This document shows, one piece after another, positions 34,699-44,018 of a stretch of 64,000 bases of DNA. Each line of letters begins with the position of its first letter. Positions within the stretch are counted from its first letter, which is position 1. The DNA lies in contig NZ_CP044310.1 in the NCBI RefSeq assembly GCF_009664365.1, positions 5,829,501 through 5,893,500 of the forward strand. The letters are read 5' to 3'. The position numbers were made by a program, and so were the translations under genes. The notes below the pieces were generated by a model that saw nothing but the letters and a program-made list of their open reading frames with translations, was not told the DNA's origin and searched no databases. Origin of the DNA: Paenibacillus xylanilyticus. Its GTDB lineage: Bacteria; Bacillota; Bacilli; Paenibacillales; Paenibacillaceae.

Positions 34699-34744
34699 AA
34701 AAAACACCCCGGAACTATGCAGAATATATGCAAGTTCCGAGGTG
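34699..34744 (-). terminator. Terminator of the 1230-aa SLH gene
   Basis: CACCTCGGAACT...AGTTCCGGGGTG stem, then TTTTTTGTT on the minus strand, 47 bp after the stop. Confidence 0.88.
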
Positions 34745-34791
34745 ATAAGACAATCTATTAATCCTTAAAACTCTGAGGGACCTAAGCAACG

Positions 34792-37700
34792 TTATAGATA
34801 CCCTATCTTATTAAGCACCCGCTTGAGCATTACAGCTGCTTGGGCTCTGGTTGCACTCCCAGCTGGCTGGAAGGTGCTGGTTGTTATCCCTTGGATAATC
34901 CCCTCCTGCACTGCTTGGGCAACAATTTCTTTGGATTGGATTTTTTTATTGTCCTTAAATTTACTCAAAGTAGCTGCCGCTGAATTAAGCAACGTCGGGG
35001 ATTGTTTTGCATAATCCATTACACGTACCATCATAACAGCCATCTGTTCACGAGTTATAAGATTGCTTGGCTTAAACGTGCCATCTTTGTAACCTGTTAT
35101 TATACCAGCCTTTGTTGCTGCGCCAATATAAGCACTGGTAGTTGTTCCATAAGAGACATCCTTGAAGCGTTGTGCTGTCTCCTGGCTTCCTGTAAGTCCA
35201 AGTCCTTTAGCTACCATGACCGCAAATTCCGCACGAGTTATTTTAAGATCTGGTTGATACGGCATCCCATCTTGTCCATCAATAATCCACTTGGAGGCCA
35301 TCTCCTCCAGTGTCGGCCTTGCCCAGTGAGAAGCTATATCTGAGAAGCGAACCATATGTTGTGTAACTACAAGTGTCTGGTTCCCTGCAAGCTTTCCTCT
35401 AAGAACAAGTGCATTAGCTACTTGGACAGGCGTGTGTGGTACACTTGATAGTCTGGCAATTGATTTATCAAATTGTACTAAACCTATTGATGTAGCTGGG
35501 GGTGTTCCTGGTAGACGAACCCAGAATTCACTGGATAGTTCCAGCTCTGCTGAAGCCTTATAGGGACTTGAAGCCGATAAATAAATATCTGTCAATTCAG
35601 AAAACTTCGATGCATTCGCACCAAGAAGCAAACCATCCATAGTTCCAGCAGATGTAGATGGTACTGGTTCAAATTGAACCGCCAGTTTCGTTTCTGCGAT
35701 TGAAGCACCTGCACTGCTTGCAATCTGAGCGAAGTTTAGTTTGGATAGCGAAATTGTCCATAATTGATCAGCAAGCTGAACACCAATTGCAGCACCTCGG
35801 TCCTCTGCATATACTTCTTGAAGCGTATTTAAAGGGAAGTCAACATATGCAGCAGTATCTGTAGTCGGTACTTCAAATATCAGCATGTGTAATGAACCGC
35901 CCAGACTTCTTGTATATTTAAATCCTTCTTTTATCTTGTCTGCATCAACATTGTACTGCCGCACAGAACGGCTGTACCTAGACTGTGTTTGGACAGTCGA
36001 AGCAGCATTTTGATTCATTACATACATGGATTGTCCGAATAAGGATGCTTCTCTTAAACTGAGCCATGCAGGCAAGTTCGTAGATCCAGTATCCGTTACT
36101 GTGCTATTTGTACTGTTAGTTACGTTTATAGGCCCAAAAGCAGCTATAACCTGATTTTGACTATCCCTTAGCGGTACATATTCTGGTGAATACGACAGAG
36201 TTACCGTTTGTCCTGTTGGAACAGCACTCATTAACTTCAAAACAACTGTCGAACCAGAAGAAGAAGCCGAAAGTACATTAACTGTATTCCCATTCGCTTT
36301 TACAACAAACTGGGAGGTTGTAAGGCCTGTTTGGTTCAATACATTATTGTTAAACGTTAGAGTAATCGTATCTCCTTGAACTATTGCCGTTTTAATGCTT
36401 CCGTTACCGGATGTCTGGGTAAGAGGGACGAGGTTTAAATACCCAGCAGGATTGCCATTCAAATCAGTCAAACGAAGAGATCCTGGAACGTATGAAAGCG
36501 TTGCGTTTTGATTGGCTGTAATAGGTGAAGCAAGCGTCAACGTCACTGTATCATCTAAAATTTCTACCCCTGTGACATAAAGTGGTGCGTTGTTTACCAA
36601 AATGGAAAACTGACTCTTCAGTGGGATATTCGTTCTGCTTAAAGCTTCGTTGTACTTAATTGTTAATTTAGACCCGTTTACTTCGGCCTTTTGAAATTCA
36701 GGCGGTATTGTATCTAGACTATTCCGTATATAAAAATCACTAAAGCCTGCGAGAGTTTGACTCCTCAAATCCTTAATTGGATCAGATCCAGGTTCATAGG
36801 ATACCTTTACAATTTCACTATTGGTTATATTACGATCGAGATAAAGAACAACCGCAGATCCACTACTAACTGAAATTGAACTTATACCAACATTCGAACC
36901 ATTAGCCGTTACTGTAAATTGATTTTTAGCATTTGAACTTGTAACATATACGCTCTCAGGGAAATATAGAGTCAGATTGCTACCATATACGTAACCTTCC
37001 CTTGGTTTAGACATCACCGAATCAAGTCCGTTTACTACTTCACGTCCAGAAAATGCGGTTGCAGCATTTAATGAGGTATCTTGTACCGGACGCACTCCTG
37101 GAGTATATGACATACGTACAATCTGTCCAACAGCTACCCCCGTGTCCAATACAACGTAAACGCTGCTTCCCGAAACATAAGCGGAGCTTACGTTCCTATT
37201 TTCACCATTAACGGTTACGGAGTAACTTGATGTTGATGGGTTTACAGCATTGTTCAGCGACTTGTCATATGTCAATTGAATCATCGTGTTTGTATACATT
37301 TTTGCCGTTTGCAAAATAGGGGCTGTTGTATCTCTCGTATAAGTTTTAAAGCTCCACGATGTTGTCCCTGTTAATCCAGCAAAGATATTTCCTGCCTTAT
37401 CCCGAAATCCACCGCTGGCTACATCTACATAATAAATTGAGCTGTTCTCCAAGTTGCTTTGAGGTACAATACGGACTACTCTGGGGTTTGTTGAGTCAAT
37501 TGTAGTCGTTACTGCAACAGGCGTCCCTGTAGATTTACGCAGAGTTACTGTTCCTTTATAAGCTGGATCCAGTTCTTTATTAAAGGTTATAGTTAGTCCA
37601 CTATTTATCGGAGCACTTGAAGCACCATCAGCAGGATATAATGAAGATACTACAAGTGGGGTATTATCCGTAGAAACATTGAAATTCCAGTTTCCTTTAA

Positions 37701-38484
37701 CGATGGCAGGTGTCTCGTTCTGCTGAGCGTCACGGAAAGACCCTGCAGACACAGTCACATAATAACTTGTATTATTTATAAGGTCATTTGCGGGATTTAC
37801 GATAATATTTGCGGTGCCACCACCTGTAACTTGAGTTGAAGTAACAGGAATTGCTTCAACAAGTCCATCGTTGCTAACATTAAAAATACTAATTGTGCCA
37901 CTAGCTGGATATACATCTTTGCTAAATGACAATTTGAAATTTGCTGCAGGCAATACTCGTGTTGCACCATTCTCAGGAGATAACTGTGTAACTGTTGGAG
38001 CACCTACCCCATTCGTCCAGAATGTCCAACGGCTTGCATCTGAAATTCCAACAAACGGGGTATCATCTGCATATGTAAATGCACCTTGATCTATAAGCAC
38101 ATAATATCCACCACCGGCCAGATTTAGGTTATTAATGCTCACATTTGTCCCGTATGTTGCAGAAGGATCCGCACTTGTGTCGATAACAACCCTTCCGTCA
38201 GCCATTGAGATCGGAGGTAAAGCTTCTGTATTGTCGGAGATTCTTTTAATGGTAATATTCCCTGTCCCTTTTTTAACAAGCTGATTAAATTCAATGGTTA
38301 GGGAATGGGTTCCATCAACACCTATGGCTCCCGGAGATGGAATGCTACTAACTATACCCAAGTCAGACAAGCTTGATGCTGCTTGAATTTTAAGAAGCGT
38401 GGTCGATGGCCAAACGGTACTCATTAAAACAAAAACCAAACCTAACAACATAACCTTTTGTAAATTCTTTTGTATCTTTTTCAA
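34792..38484 (-). CDS. Large cell-surface protein with Big_5/SwmB-type repeats and three C-terminal SLH domains
   Basis: 1230 aa. Signal peptide at residues 1-36 (MLLGLVFVLMSTVWPSTTLL). Three Big_5 Ig-like domains (about 45-155, 156-265, 266-378; for example VSSLYPADGASSAPINSGL) and four SwmB-like repeats (about 380-790; recurring phrase LSYSPEYVPLRD or MSYTPGVRPVQD). A unique region of about 250 residues comes next, then three SLH domains (about 1045-1230; FSDIASHW, FKDVSYGTTTSAYI, TRAQAAVMLKRVL). SLH domains bind pyruvylated wall polymer, made here by the tagO/tagA/csaB genes. Start is TTG at 38484 with AAGGAGA. Role unknown; a structural or adhesive surface protein is likely. Confidence 0.9.
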   Translation of the reverse strand: MKKIQKNLQKVMLLGLVFVLMSTVWPSTTLLKIQAASSLSDLGIVSSIPSPGAIGVDGTHSLTIEFNQLVKKGTGNITIKRISDNTEALPPISMADGRVVIDTSADPSATYGTNVSINNLNLAGGGYYVLIDQGAFTYADDTPFVGISDASRWTFWTNGVGAPTVTQLSPENGATRVLPAANFKLSFSKDVYPASGTISIFNVSNDGLVEAIPVTSTQVTGGGTANIIVNPANDLINNTSYYVTVSAGSFRDAQQNETPAIVKGNWNFNVSTDNTPLVVSSLYPADGASSAPINSGLTITFNKELDPAYKGTVTLRKSTGTPVAVTTTIDSTNPRVVRIVPQSNLENSSIYYVDVASGGFRDKAGNIFAGLTGTTSWSFKTYTRDTTAPILQTAKMYTNTMIQLTYDKSLNNAVNPSTSSYSVTVNGENRNVSSAYVSGSSVYVVLDTGVAVGQIVRMSYTPGVRPVQDTSLNAATAFSGREVVNGLDSVMSKPREGYVYGSNLTLYFPESVYVTSSNAKNQFTVTANGSNVGISSISVSSGSAVVLYLDRNITNSEIVKVSYEPGSDPIKDLRSQTLAGFSDFYIRNSLDTIPPEFQKAEVNGSKLTIKYNEALSRTNIPLKSQFSILVNNAPLYVTGVEILDDTVTLTLASPITANQNATLSYVPGSLRLTDLNGNPAGYLNLVPLTQTSGNGSIKTAIVQGDTITLTFNNNVLNQTGLTTSQFVVKANGNTVNVLSASSSGSTVVLKLMSAVPTGQTVTLSYSPEYVPLRDSQNQVIAAFGPINVTNSTNSTVTDTGSTNLPAWLSLREASLFGQSMYVMNQNAASTVQTQSRYSRSVRQYNVDADKIKEGFKYTRSLGGSLHMLIFEVPTTDTAAYVDFPLNTLQEVYAEDRGAAIGVQLADQLWTISLSKLNFAQIASSAGASIAETKLAVQFEPVPSTSAGTMDGLLLGANASKFSELTDIYLSASSPYKASAELELSSEFWVRLPGTPPATSIGLVQFDKSIARLSSVPHTPVQVANALVLRGKLAGNQTLVVTQHMVRFSDIASHWARPTLEEMASKWIIDGQDGMPYQPDLKITRAEFAVMVAKGLGLTGSQETAQRFKDVSYGTTTSAYIGAATKAGIITGYKDGTFKPSNLITREQMAVMMVRVMDYAKQSPTLLNSAAATLSKFKDNKKIQSKEIVAQAVQEGIIQGITTSTFQPAGSATRAQAAVMLKRVLNKIGYL

Positions 38485-38648
38485 AATATATCTCCTTTCA
38501 TCTTTTATTCACCCATCGTCTATAAGGCAGACCTCTTTATGTATGTCGGCTATTATGCAACATTTGTTTAGAAGCAACTGAGGCTCTCTACAGAAAATAT
38601 ATCTTTTAACGCTTCTACTAAAATCATATGTCCCTATAAAATGCAAAC

Positions 38649-38677
38649 CAAAAAACCGATTCCTGAGGAATCGGTTT
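38649..38677 (-). terminator. Terminator of metK
   Basis: AACCGATTCCTCAGGAATCGGTT followed by TTTTGG on the minus strand, 30 bp after the metK stop. Confidence 0.9.
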
Positions 38678-38706
38678 TAATGGTATCAGTTAACTAACAC
38701 TACCAA

Positions 38707-39909
38707 TTACAAACCCGCTTGAGCTTTCAAAGCATCAGCTTTGTCCACTTGCTCCCAAGGTACATCCAAGTCTGTACGGCCGAAGTGACCGTAAGCAGCC
38801 GTTTGTTTGTAAATTGGGCGACGCAGATCCAGCATACGGATGATGCCAGCCGGACGCAGATCGAAGTTGTTACGTACCAACTCAACCAGCTTCTCTTCGC
38901 TGACTCTGCCAGTTCCGTATGTATCCACGTTGATCGATACCGGGTTGGCTACACCAATCGCATAAGCGAGCTGGATTTCCACTTTGTCAGCAAGACCTGC
39001 AGCAACGAGGTTTTTCGCTACGTAGCGAGCCGCATAAGCAGCTGAACGGTCTACTTTTGTCGGATCTTTACCGGAGAACGCACCACCGCCGTGACGTGCA
39101 TAACCGCCGTAAGTATCTACGATGATTTTACGTCCAGTCAGGCCTGCATCACCTTGAGGTCCGCCAATAACGAAACGTCCTGTTGGGTTGATGAAATATT
39201 TAGTCTGCTCATCCAGCAATTCAGCTGGAACAACAGGCAAGATAACTTGTTCTTTAATGTCTTTTTGAATCTGCTCAAGGGTAATCTCTTCAGCGTGCTG
39301 AGTGGATACCACAATTGTATCGACACGAACGACTTTGTCGCCGTCGTATTCGATCGTTACTTGAGTTTTACCATCCGGACGGAGGTAATCCAATGTACCG
39401 TTTTTACGTACCTCAGCGAGGCGACGTGCGATACGGTGGGACAATGCGATTGGCAATGGCATGAGTTCTGGTGTTTCATTCGTTGCAAACCCGAACATCA
39501 GACCTTGGTCACCCGCACCGATGTTTTCTGTTTCGCGAGCGACTTGAGCCGGATCACGGTTCTCCAGTGCTGCGTTAACTCCTTGCGCAATATCCGCTGA
39601 CTGCTCATTCAGAGAAGTCAGAACGGCACAAGTGTTGTAGTCAAAACCATATTTGGCACGTGTGTACCCGATTTCCTTAACCGTGTTACGTACAATGGCC
39701 GGAATGTCTACGTATTCAGAAGCTGAACTGATTTCACCGATGACAAGCACTAAGCCTGTAGCCACGGAAACTTCGCACGCTACGCGAGCGTTTGGATCAT
39801 TCGCCAGAAACGCGTCCAATACGGCGTCCGAGATCTGGTCGCAAATCTTATCCGGATGTCCTTCGGTTACAGACTCCGATGTGAATAGATGTCGGCCTTT
39901 AACAGACAT
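38707..39909 (-). CDS. metK: S-adenosylmethionine synthetase
   Basis: Makes S-adenosylmethionine from methionine and ATP in the cytoplasm. 400 aa with the standard motifs: SESVTEGHPDKICDQISDA at the N-terminus, GAGDQGLMFG near residue 117, and KIIVDTYGGYARHGGGAFSGKDPTK near residue 265. ATG 39909 with GGGAGG. SAM would be the methyl donor for FliB-type enzymes. It stands alone between surface-protein genes. The leader has a promoter and a terminator hairpin but no S-box that I can recognise. Confidence 0.97.
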   Translation of the reverse strand: MSVKGRHLFTSESVTEGHPDKICDQISDAVLDAFLANDPNARVACEVSVATGLVLVIGEISSASEYVDIPAIVRNTVKEIGYTRAKYGFDYNTCAVLTSLNEQSADIAQGVNAALENRDPAQVARETENIGAGDQGLMFGFATNETPELMPLPIALSHRIARRLAEVRKNGTLDYLRPDGKTQVTIEYDGDKVVRVDTIVVSTQHAEEITLEQIQKDIKEQVILPVVPAELLDEQTKYFINPTGRFVIGGPQGDAGLTGRKIIVDTYGGYARHGGGAFSGKDPTKVDRSAAYAARYVAKNLVAAGLADKVEIQLAYAIGVANPVSINVDTYGTGRVSEEKLVELVRNNFDLRPAGIIRMLDLRRPIYKQTAAYGHFGRTDLDVPWEQVDKADALKAQAGL

Positions 39910-40063
39910 GAAGTTTCAACCTCCCATAACTAGTAGTATGGCGATTGCCCGAACAAAACATTTACGGTGATTCGTTCACTGTACCCTCGAAAGCTTTCCG
40001 GGCGGAATAAGGACGCAGGGTCCGCAGTTACGAAGATAAGGATTTTTCAGGTAATTGCCTTAA

Positions 40064-40096
40064 CAAAAAATCAACCTTTTCCTCCTGGAAAAGGTT
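40064..40096 (-). terminator. Terminator hairpin in the metK leader
   Basis: CAACCTTTTCC-AGGA-GGAAAAGGTTG followed by ATTTTTTG on the minus strand. It lies 16 bp downstream of the -10 box at 40113-40118, so it either ends the SASP message with a promoter embedded before it or attenuates the metK promoter. Confidence 0.85.
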
Positions 40097-40112
40097 GCAT
40101 ACCTCAACTGCC

Positions 40113-40141
40113 ATCTTATCGCATTTGTCAAGCCGTGTCAA
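40113..40141 (-). promoter_or_regulatory. SigA promoter upstream of metK
   Basis: Consensus TTGACA (40136-40141), 17-bp spacer, TAAGAT (40113-40118) on the minus strand. The predicted leader to the metK ATG is about 195 nt and begins with the terminator hairpin. No SAM-I signature follows. Confidence 0.75.
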
Positions 40142-40164
40142 ACCATGTGGGATAAGGGAAAACC

Positions 40165-40440
40165 TTATAATAACTGCTTTTCTGCCTGACGAATCAGCCT
40201 TTTCGTAATCTCGCCACCAACCGATCCGTTCTCACGGGAAGTCAGATGGCCCCAGCCTTTGTATTGACCATAGGAGTGATCACTCACGGCGCCAAGCTCA
40301 GAACCAAACTCGGTATCTGCGCCAGCAAGAGCATTTTGAGCATACCCTACATTCAGACCAAATTCGGCAGCAATCTCATATTTCATCTGATCCAGCATCT
40401 GACGACTTTCCGGTACCACTCTGCGGTTACTTCTAGCCAT
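40165..40440 (-). CDS. Alpha/beta-type small acid-soluble spore protein
   Basis: DNA-binding protein that protects spore DNA and feeds amino acids during germination. 91 aa. Conserved segments are the GPR protease site region KYEIAAEFGLNVG and the C-terminal DNA-binding block LTSRENGSVGGEITKRLI. Between them is about 20 residues more than usual (EFGSELGAVSDHSYGQYKG). ATG 40440 with GGAGGTG. Probably expressed under SigG in the forespore; I could not see a clear SigG promoter. Confidence 0.93.
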   Translation of the reverse strand: MARSNRRVVPESRQMLDQMKYEIAAEFGLNVGYAQNALAGADTEFGSELGAVSDHSYGQYKGWGHLTSRENGSVGGEITKRLIRQAEKQLL

Positions 40441-40577
40441 GATTCCTGCACCTCCGTTAATTGGTTTTGTACAATTATAGAGTGAGCAGGAACCCTGATG
40501 GCTAGCCGTATAAATGTTTGTTAGAACTGGTTAATCTACACATATGAAATGAATAAAAATGCGAATAATTGCTTAAC

Positions 40578-41135
40578 CTATTTCAAAGAATATCCGCCGC
40601 GAACCATAACCGTCAGGCTGTACTTGTTACCATCCAATACCGTTATACCCCGTCCATCCCTTGGAAAAGAGAGCAGGTGATTGGTCGGCGCAGCCTGTCC
40701 ATTCGTCAGGTCAACCCCGTCCGTCAGATCAGCTACACCGTTCGTACCTTCACTGACGATCACAGCCTTGCCGCTGCGTACAATGAACTCCGCACCAGAA
40801 GCACCGATCAACTGTTGACCCGGCCTCACGGTAACGATCTCTACCGCATCAGATGCTCCAGATACCACTGGTGGAAGCGAGGTATCACCACCTGTGCTGC
40901 CTGTCCCGGTAGATCCGCTATTATTGCCTGCGGAGCTTCCCGATCCGGCATTAGTACCTCCGTTTAAGGCCTTTTGAATCTGTTGATCTACATAGCTCTT
41001 TGTGACAACCGGATCATCCGCTGTCCCTGGTTGAATGGTTCCTGCGCCTATAGCTGTGTTGCTGTATACAGACCCAACCCACACGCCAACACCAATAGCC
41101 AGCGCAGCTAGGGATACTTTCATATAAGGTTTCAT
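40578..41135 (-). CDS. Secreted or anchored protein of unknown function
   Basis: 185 aa with an N-terminal hydrophobic segment (YMKVSLAALAIGVGVWVGSVY, residues 4-25), a Gly/Ser/Thr-rich linker (about 60-90), and a C-terminal beta-rich region (EIVTVRPGQQLIGASGAEFIVRSG and FPRDGRGITVLD). The stretch DPVVTKSYVDQQIQKAL near residue 42 is a helical module I have seen in Firmicute surface proteins. I do not recognise a domain with known function. ATG 41135 with GAGGAGG. Single gene. Confidence 0.75.
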   Translation of the reverse strand: MKPYMKVSLAALAIGVGVWVGSVYSNTAIGAGTIQPGTADDPVVTKSYVDQQIQKALNGGTNAGSGSSAGNNSGSTGTGSTGGDTSLPPVVSGASDAVEIVTVRPGQQLIGASGAEFIVRSGKAVIVSEGTNGVADLTDGVDLTNGQAAPTNHLLSFPRDGRGITVLDGNKYSLTVMVRGGYSLK

Positions 41136-41196
41136 TGCTTTGTTTCCTCCTCTAGTAATCTATCTATCATTTACTATAGAGAAAAATACCCAGTGC

Positions 41197-41244
41197 GACA
41201 AGCAAAACCTCGCTTCAATGAAACGAAACGAGGTTTTGCTTGTC
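41197..41244 (-). terminator. Long perfect hairpin after the 866-aa gene
   Basis: GACAAGCAAAACCTCG (41197-41212) and its perfect complement (41229-41244) with a 16-nt loop. No T-run follows on the minus strand, so it may be a terminator of unusual form or an mRNA-end stabiliser, 30 bp after the stop at 41274. Confidence 0.6.
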
Positions 41245-41273
41245 AAATTACACGAGATTAAAAGGTTGGAAAC

Positions 41274-43874
41274 TTATCTAAACTCTTCAGGTTCTTCTTT
41301 TGGAAGCTTGGATGTATCGTATCCATATCCTTGCTCGGCCAGTTGAATACGCTGTCCTTGGAATTGGTCGTATACGGTTAAGCGATACGAACCACCACGC
41401 AATTTTTCGAAGAAGCTGTCTTCTATACTCCAGCTTAACGTTTGATTGCTGCCAGCCTTCAGATCTGTTCCTATGGCCAGCTCTTTTTCAAATGTTTTGC
41501 CAGACTGATCGGTCAATGTAAGAATGAGTTTGTGTTCGTTCTCGCCCATCTCAATCTCTTCATTACGCGATAAACTGTAATTCATCTCTACCTGAACCGA
41601 TGAACTTCCTGCTAGATATGCTCTTACACTGTTAGCGGTTAAGGTATATGGATAGAGATCAATATTCGTTAAAGTGCCCAATACGTTAATGGACGTAGGC
41701 GGCACTTCAAAAGCCAGTGCATTCACGTAGGCAGTTGCCTCTCCTTCACCCGTAACAAATTTACTATCCGCAATTCCCTCTCCCACAATCAGACGCATAT
41801 CCGAGAATGTGCCTGATTTCGGAACTTTGGCCCAAAACGTAACAATCGACTTTTGCCCAGGTCCAGGCAATCGTTCAGATTGTTTGTCCGTTGCTCGGTA
41901 ATATTGACCGTCCGAGGTTTTGAAGTATCCGACCAGCTTGCCAAGACCGCTCTGACGGAGTGATTTATTGGTCATCTCGAATTCGGTATACACAATATCT
42001 GATGAAGTGCCCGGATAACGAATGGTTCTTCGCACACCCATCTCCGTCTCTTTATCCGCTGTACCAGACGTATATGTCTTACCTGTGCCTACATAAGAAA
42101 TTGGCTGAATCAGCCCTGATGTATTCAACGTAATCCATTCATTGGTTTCTTCTTCACTGACTTTCTCAATTAAACTTACTTCCAGTCGGCTCATACGAAG
42201 CTCAGAAGGAATCTTGGTTAACAGATAGGCTTCCGTCGTCATACCCACTCCCAACAACTTGCCGCTCTGCGTATAGATCAGCTTCTTGTCTCCATCAACT
42301 TGAGCGGAGTCAATGGTAAACATGGCCTCCAGCTCAGGTAACTGTACTGTTTTGGTGCCTGCATTTCGGATGGTTACTTTGGCTGCGACAATGTCACTAT
42401 CCAACCAAGGCAGACGCTGTAAAGACCCTAGAGAAACACCAAAGGTTCCTTTATTGTTTTTAATCACACTTTCTGTAGTTAATCCATCACCACTGGAAAA
42501 AGCTTGTGGAATGGCATAAACGCCTACTGGGTAGGAAAATTCAAAGCTATTAGATGGAGTCGCTGGTTCTGTGCTTTCCCTTTTATTCATCGGACTCATG
42601 GCGTACAGCTTGATCTTGCTCGTATCTCCGTCTCCTTGAAGACTCGTATTAAGCTTGATCGTTTTAATATCTCCAGGATTTAGCTTCAGAGCATCCAATG
42701 CTTTTGTTTCTATTGGATACACCGTTCCATCTGCAGTACGGATCTCAAATGTATATGTTGGTACTTTGATCGCTTTCTTACCTTCATTCTTAAGCACCAG
42801 CTGCATGTTGAGATCGAACGCTCCATCATCTACTCGGACCTTGGCAGACTCTAGAAGTGTGGACAACCGTTGTCCTTCAACCGATATGATATTCGGCTGA
42901 TTCGCAGCCACCTCCACGTTCGTTTTACTGGCTTCTGGCAGTTGTAATGCAGCTACAGGTAAAACCGTTTTCTCCTCGCCCTGTTCTTCAACTAGAAGCA
43001 GTTCGGATTTTTGCAGTTTAACCGAAGTTGGTAGTGATGCCATCAAGCTGAGAGCTTTATTGGCCTGAGCCTGAATGCTCACGCTTGTACTATCCTTATC
43101 TGGAGTAAGCGGATAATTGGTTCCGCTCGGTGTACGCAAAATCCATTTGATGTTCGGGTTTTCAAGCAATTTGTAACTAATATTGTTTACATTCACACCA
43201 ATTTTCACATACTGATTCTTATCTTCCCCTGGGAATACCTTAATACCAGCAACCTTTACCTTTACAGCTGAGTCACTAAGTCGAACTGTTTTTGTTTTCC
43301 CTACGGGTGTTGTAATGCTATAGGAAGCGGGCACATTGAACTTACCCAGCGTTCGTTCATAGTTAGCTTGACTGAAATCCCATTTAACGATTAGAAAGTT
43401 CAGGTCGCTCAGCTTTACTTCACGTCCAACTTTCATAACGTACGTCAGATCTACGGTTGATCCAGGGGAAACGGTTTTCTTCTCCTGATCCTTCGCAATC
43501 AGTTTAGGTGAGAAGAGCGTTCCACCTTTCGTTTTCACTTTGCTCCAGTAATCCAGCATCATCATTGGCGTGCTGTCATTATTTTTATAAGTCAATGTAT
43601 ACGTAACCACATTGCCATCATCCTGAGACAAGATGTTTACATCCGTTAGCTTTACGGTGCTGCGTGAGGTTACTTTAACAGGAGATAAGCTGCTTAGTGT
43701 ATGTACCACTCTTGTTGTTTCAGGTGTATTCCTCTTGGATGAATCATTAATTGAACTACTTACAGACGTCTGCTTGTCATTTTTTGTTGTACTAGCTGCA
43801 GCAACCAAACCACCTGTAGAGCTGATTAGTAAAGTACTCACCAGCAAACTCACAAAAAATTTCCGTTGTACCAC
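41274..43874 (-). CDS. Large secreted protein of unknown function
   Basis: 866 aa with a signal peptide (FFVSLLVSTLLISSTGGLVAAAS, residues 5-27), then Ser/Thr/Lys-rich and beta-strand-rich sequence to the end, with no SLH domain, LPXTG or other anchor visible. Phrases recur at a few places (VTYTLTYKNNDSTP, NVNNISYKLLENP, VTIRNAGTKTVQLPE) and suggest several Ig-like beta-sandwich modules of the kind that give a transglutaminase or CARDB-like fold. Start GTG at 43874 with GGGAGG 7 bp upstream. The position beside the S-layer gene suggests a cell-surface role. Confidence 0.78.
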   Translation of the reverse strand: MVQRKFFVSLLVSTLLISSTGGLVAAASTTKNDKQTSVSSSINDSSKRNTPETTRVVHTLSSLSPVKVTSRSTVKLTDVNILSQDDGNVVTYTLTYKNNDSTPMMMLDYWSKVKTKGGTLFSPKLIAKDQEKKTVSPGSTVDLTYVMKVGREVKLSDLNFLIVKWDFSQANYERTLGKFNVPASYSITTPVGKTKTVRLSDSAVKVKVAGIKVFPGEDKNQYVKIGVNVNNISYKLLENPNIKWILRTPSGTNYPLTPDKDSTSVSIQAQANKALSLMASLPTSVKLQKSELLLVEEQGEEKTVLPVAALQLPEASKTNVEVAANQPNIISVEGQRLSTLLESAKVRVDDGAFDLNMQLVLKNEGKKAIKVPTYTFEIRTADGTVYPIETKALDALKLNPGDIKTIKLNTSLQGDGDTSKIKLYAMSPMNKRESTEPATPSNSFEFSYPVGVYAIPQAFSSGDGLTTESVIKNNKGTFGVSLGSLQRLPWLDSDIVAAKVTIRNAGTKTVQLPELEAMFTIDSAQVDGDKKLIYTQSGKLLGVGMTTEAYLLTKIPSELRMSRLEVSLIEKVSEEETNEWITLNTSGLIQPISYVGTGKTYTSGTADKETEMGVRRTIRYPGTSSDIVYTEFEMTNKSLRQSGLGKLVGYFKTSDGQYYRATDKQSERLPGPGQKSIVTFWAKVPKSGTFSDMRLIVGEGIADSKFVTGEGEATAYVNALAFEVPPTSINVLGTLTNIDLYPYTLTANSVRAYLAGSSSVQVEMNYSLSRNEEIEMGENEHKLILTLTDQSGKTFEKELAIGTDLKAGSNQTLSWSIEDSFFEKLRGGSYRLTVYDQFQGQRIQLAEQGYGYDTSKLPKEEPEEFR

Positions 43875-43972
43875 TTTCAGACCTCCCTAAATTACTTACG
43901 ATAATTACAGTATAGACGCTTTGGCAAAGGAGAAAGTTACGATGTTGTCAGGAAAGGATAACCAATATGTAT

Positions 43973-44004
43973 AAAAAAGAAACCTGGAGATATCTCCAGG
44001 TTTC
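43973..44004 (-). terminator. Terminator of the S-layer gene
   Basis: GAAACCTGGAGATATCTCCAGG palindrome of 26 bp, followed by TTTTTTATAC on the minus strand, 14 bp after the stop. Confidence 0.92.
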
Positions 44005-44018
44005 TTAATAAAAGATGA

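Noticed and set aside
39910..40164. SAM-I (S-box) riboswitch before metK
   Set aside because: I looked for the conserved GAGGGACTGGCC-type core and the CTTATC-AAGAG start and did not see the required order. A formal model search is still needed.
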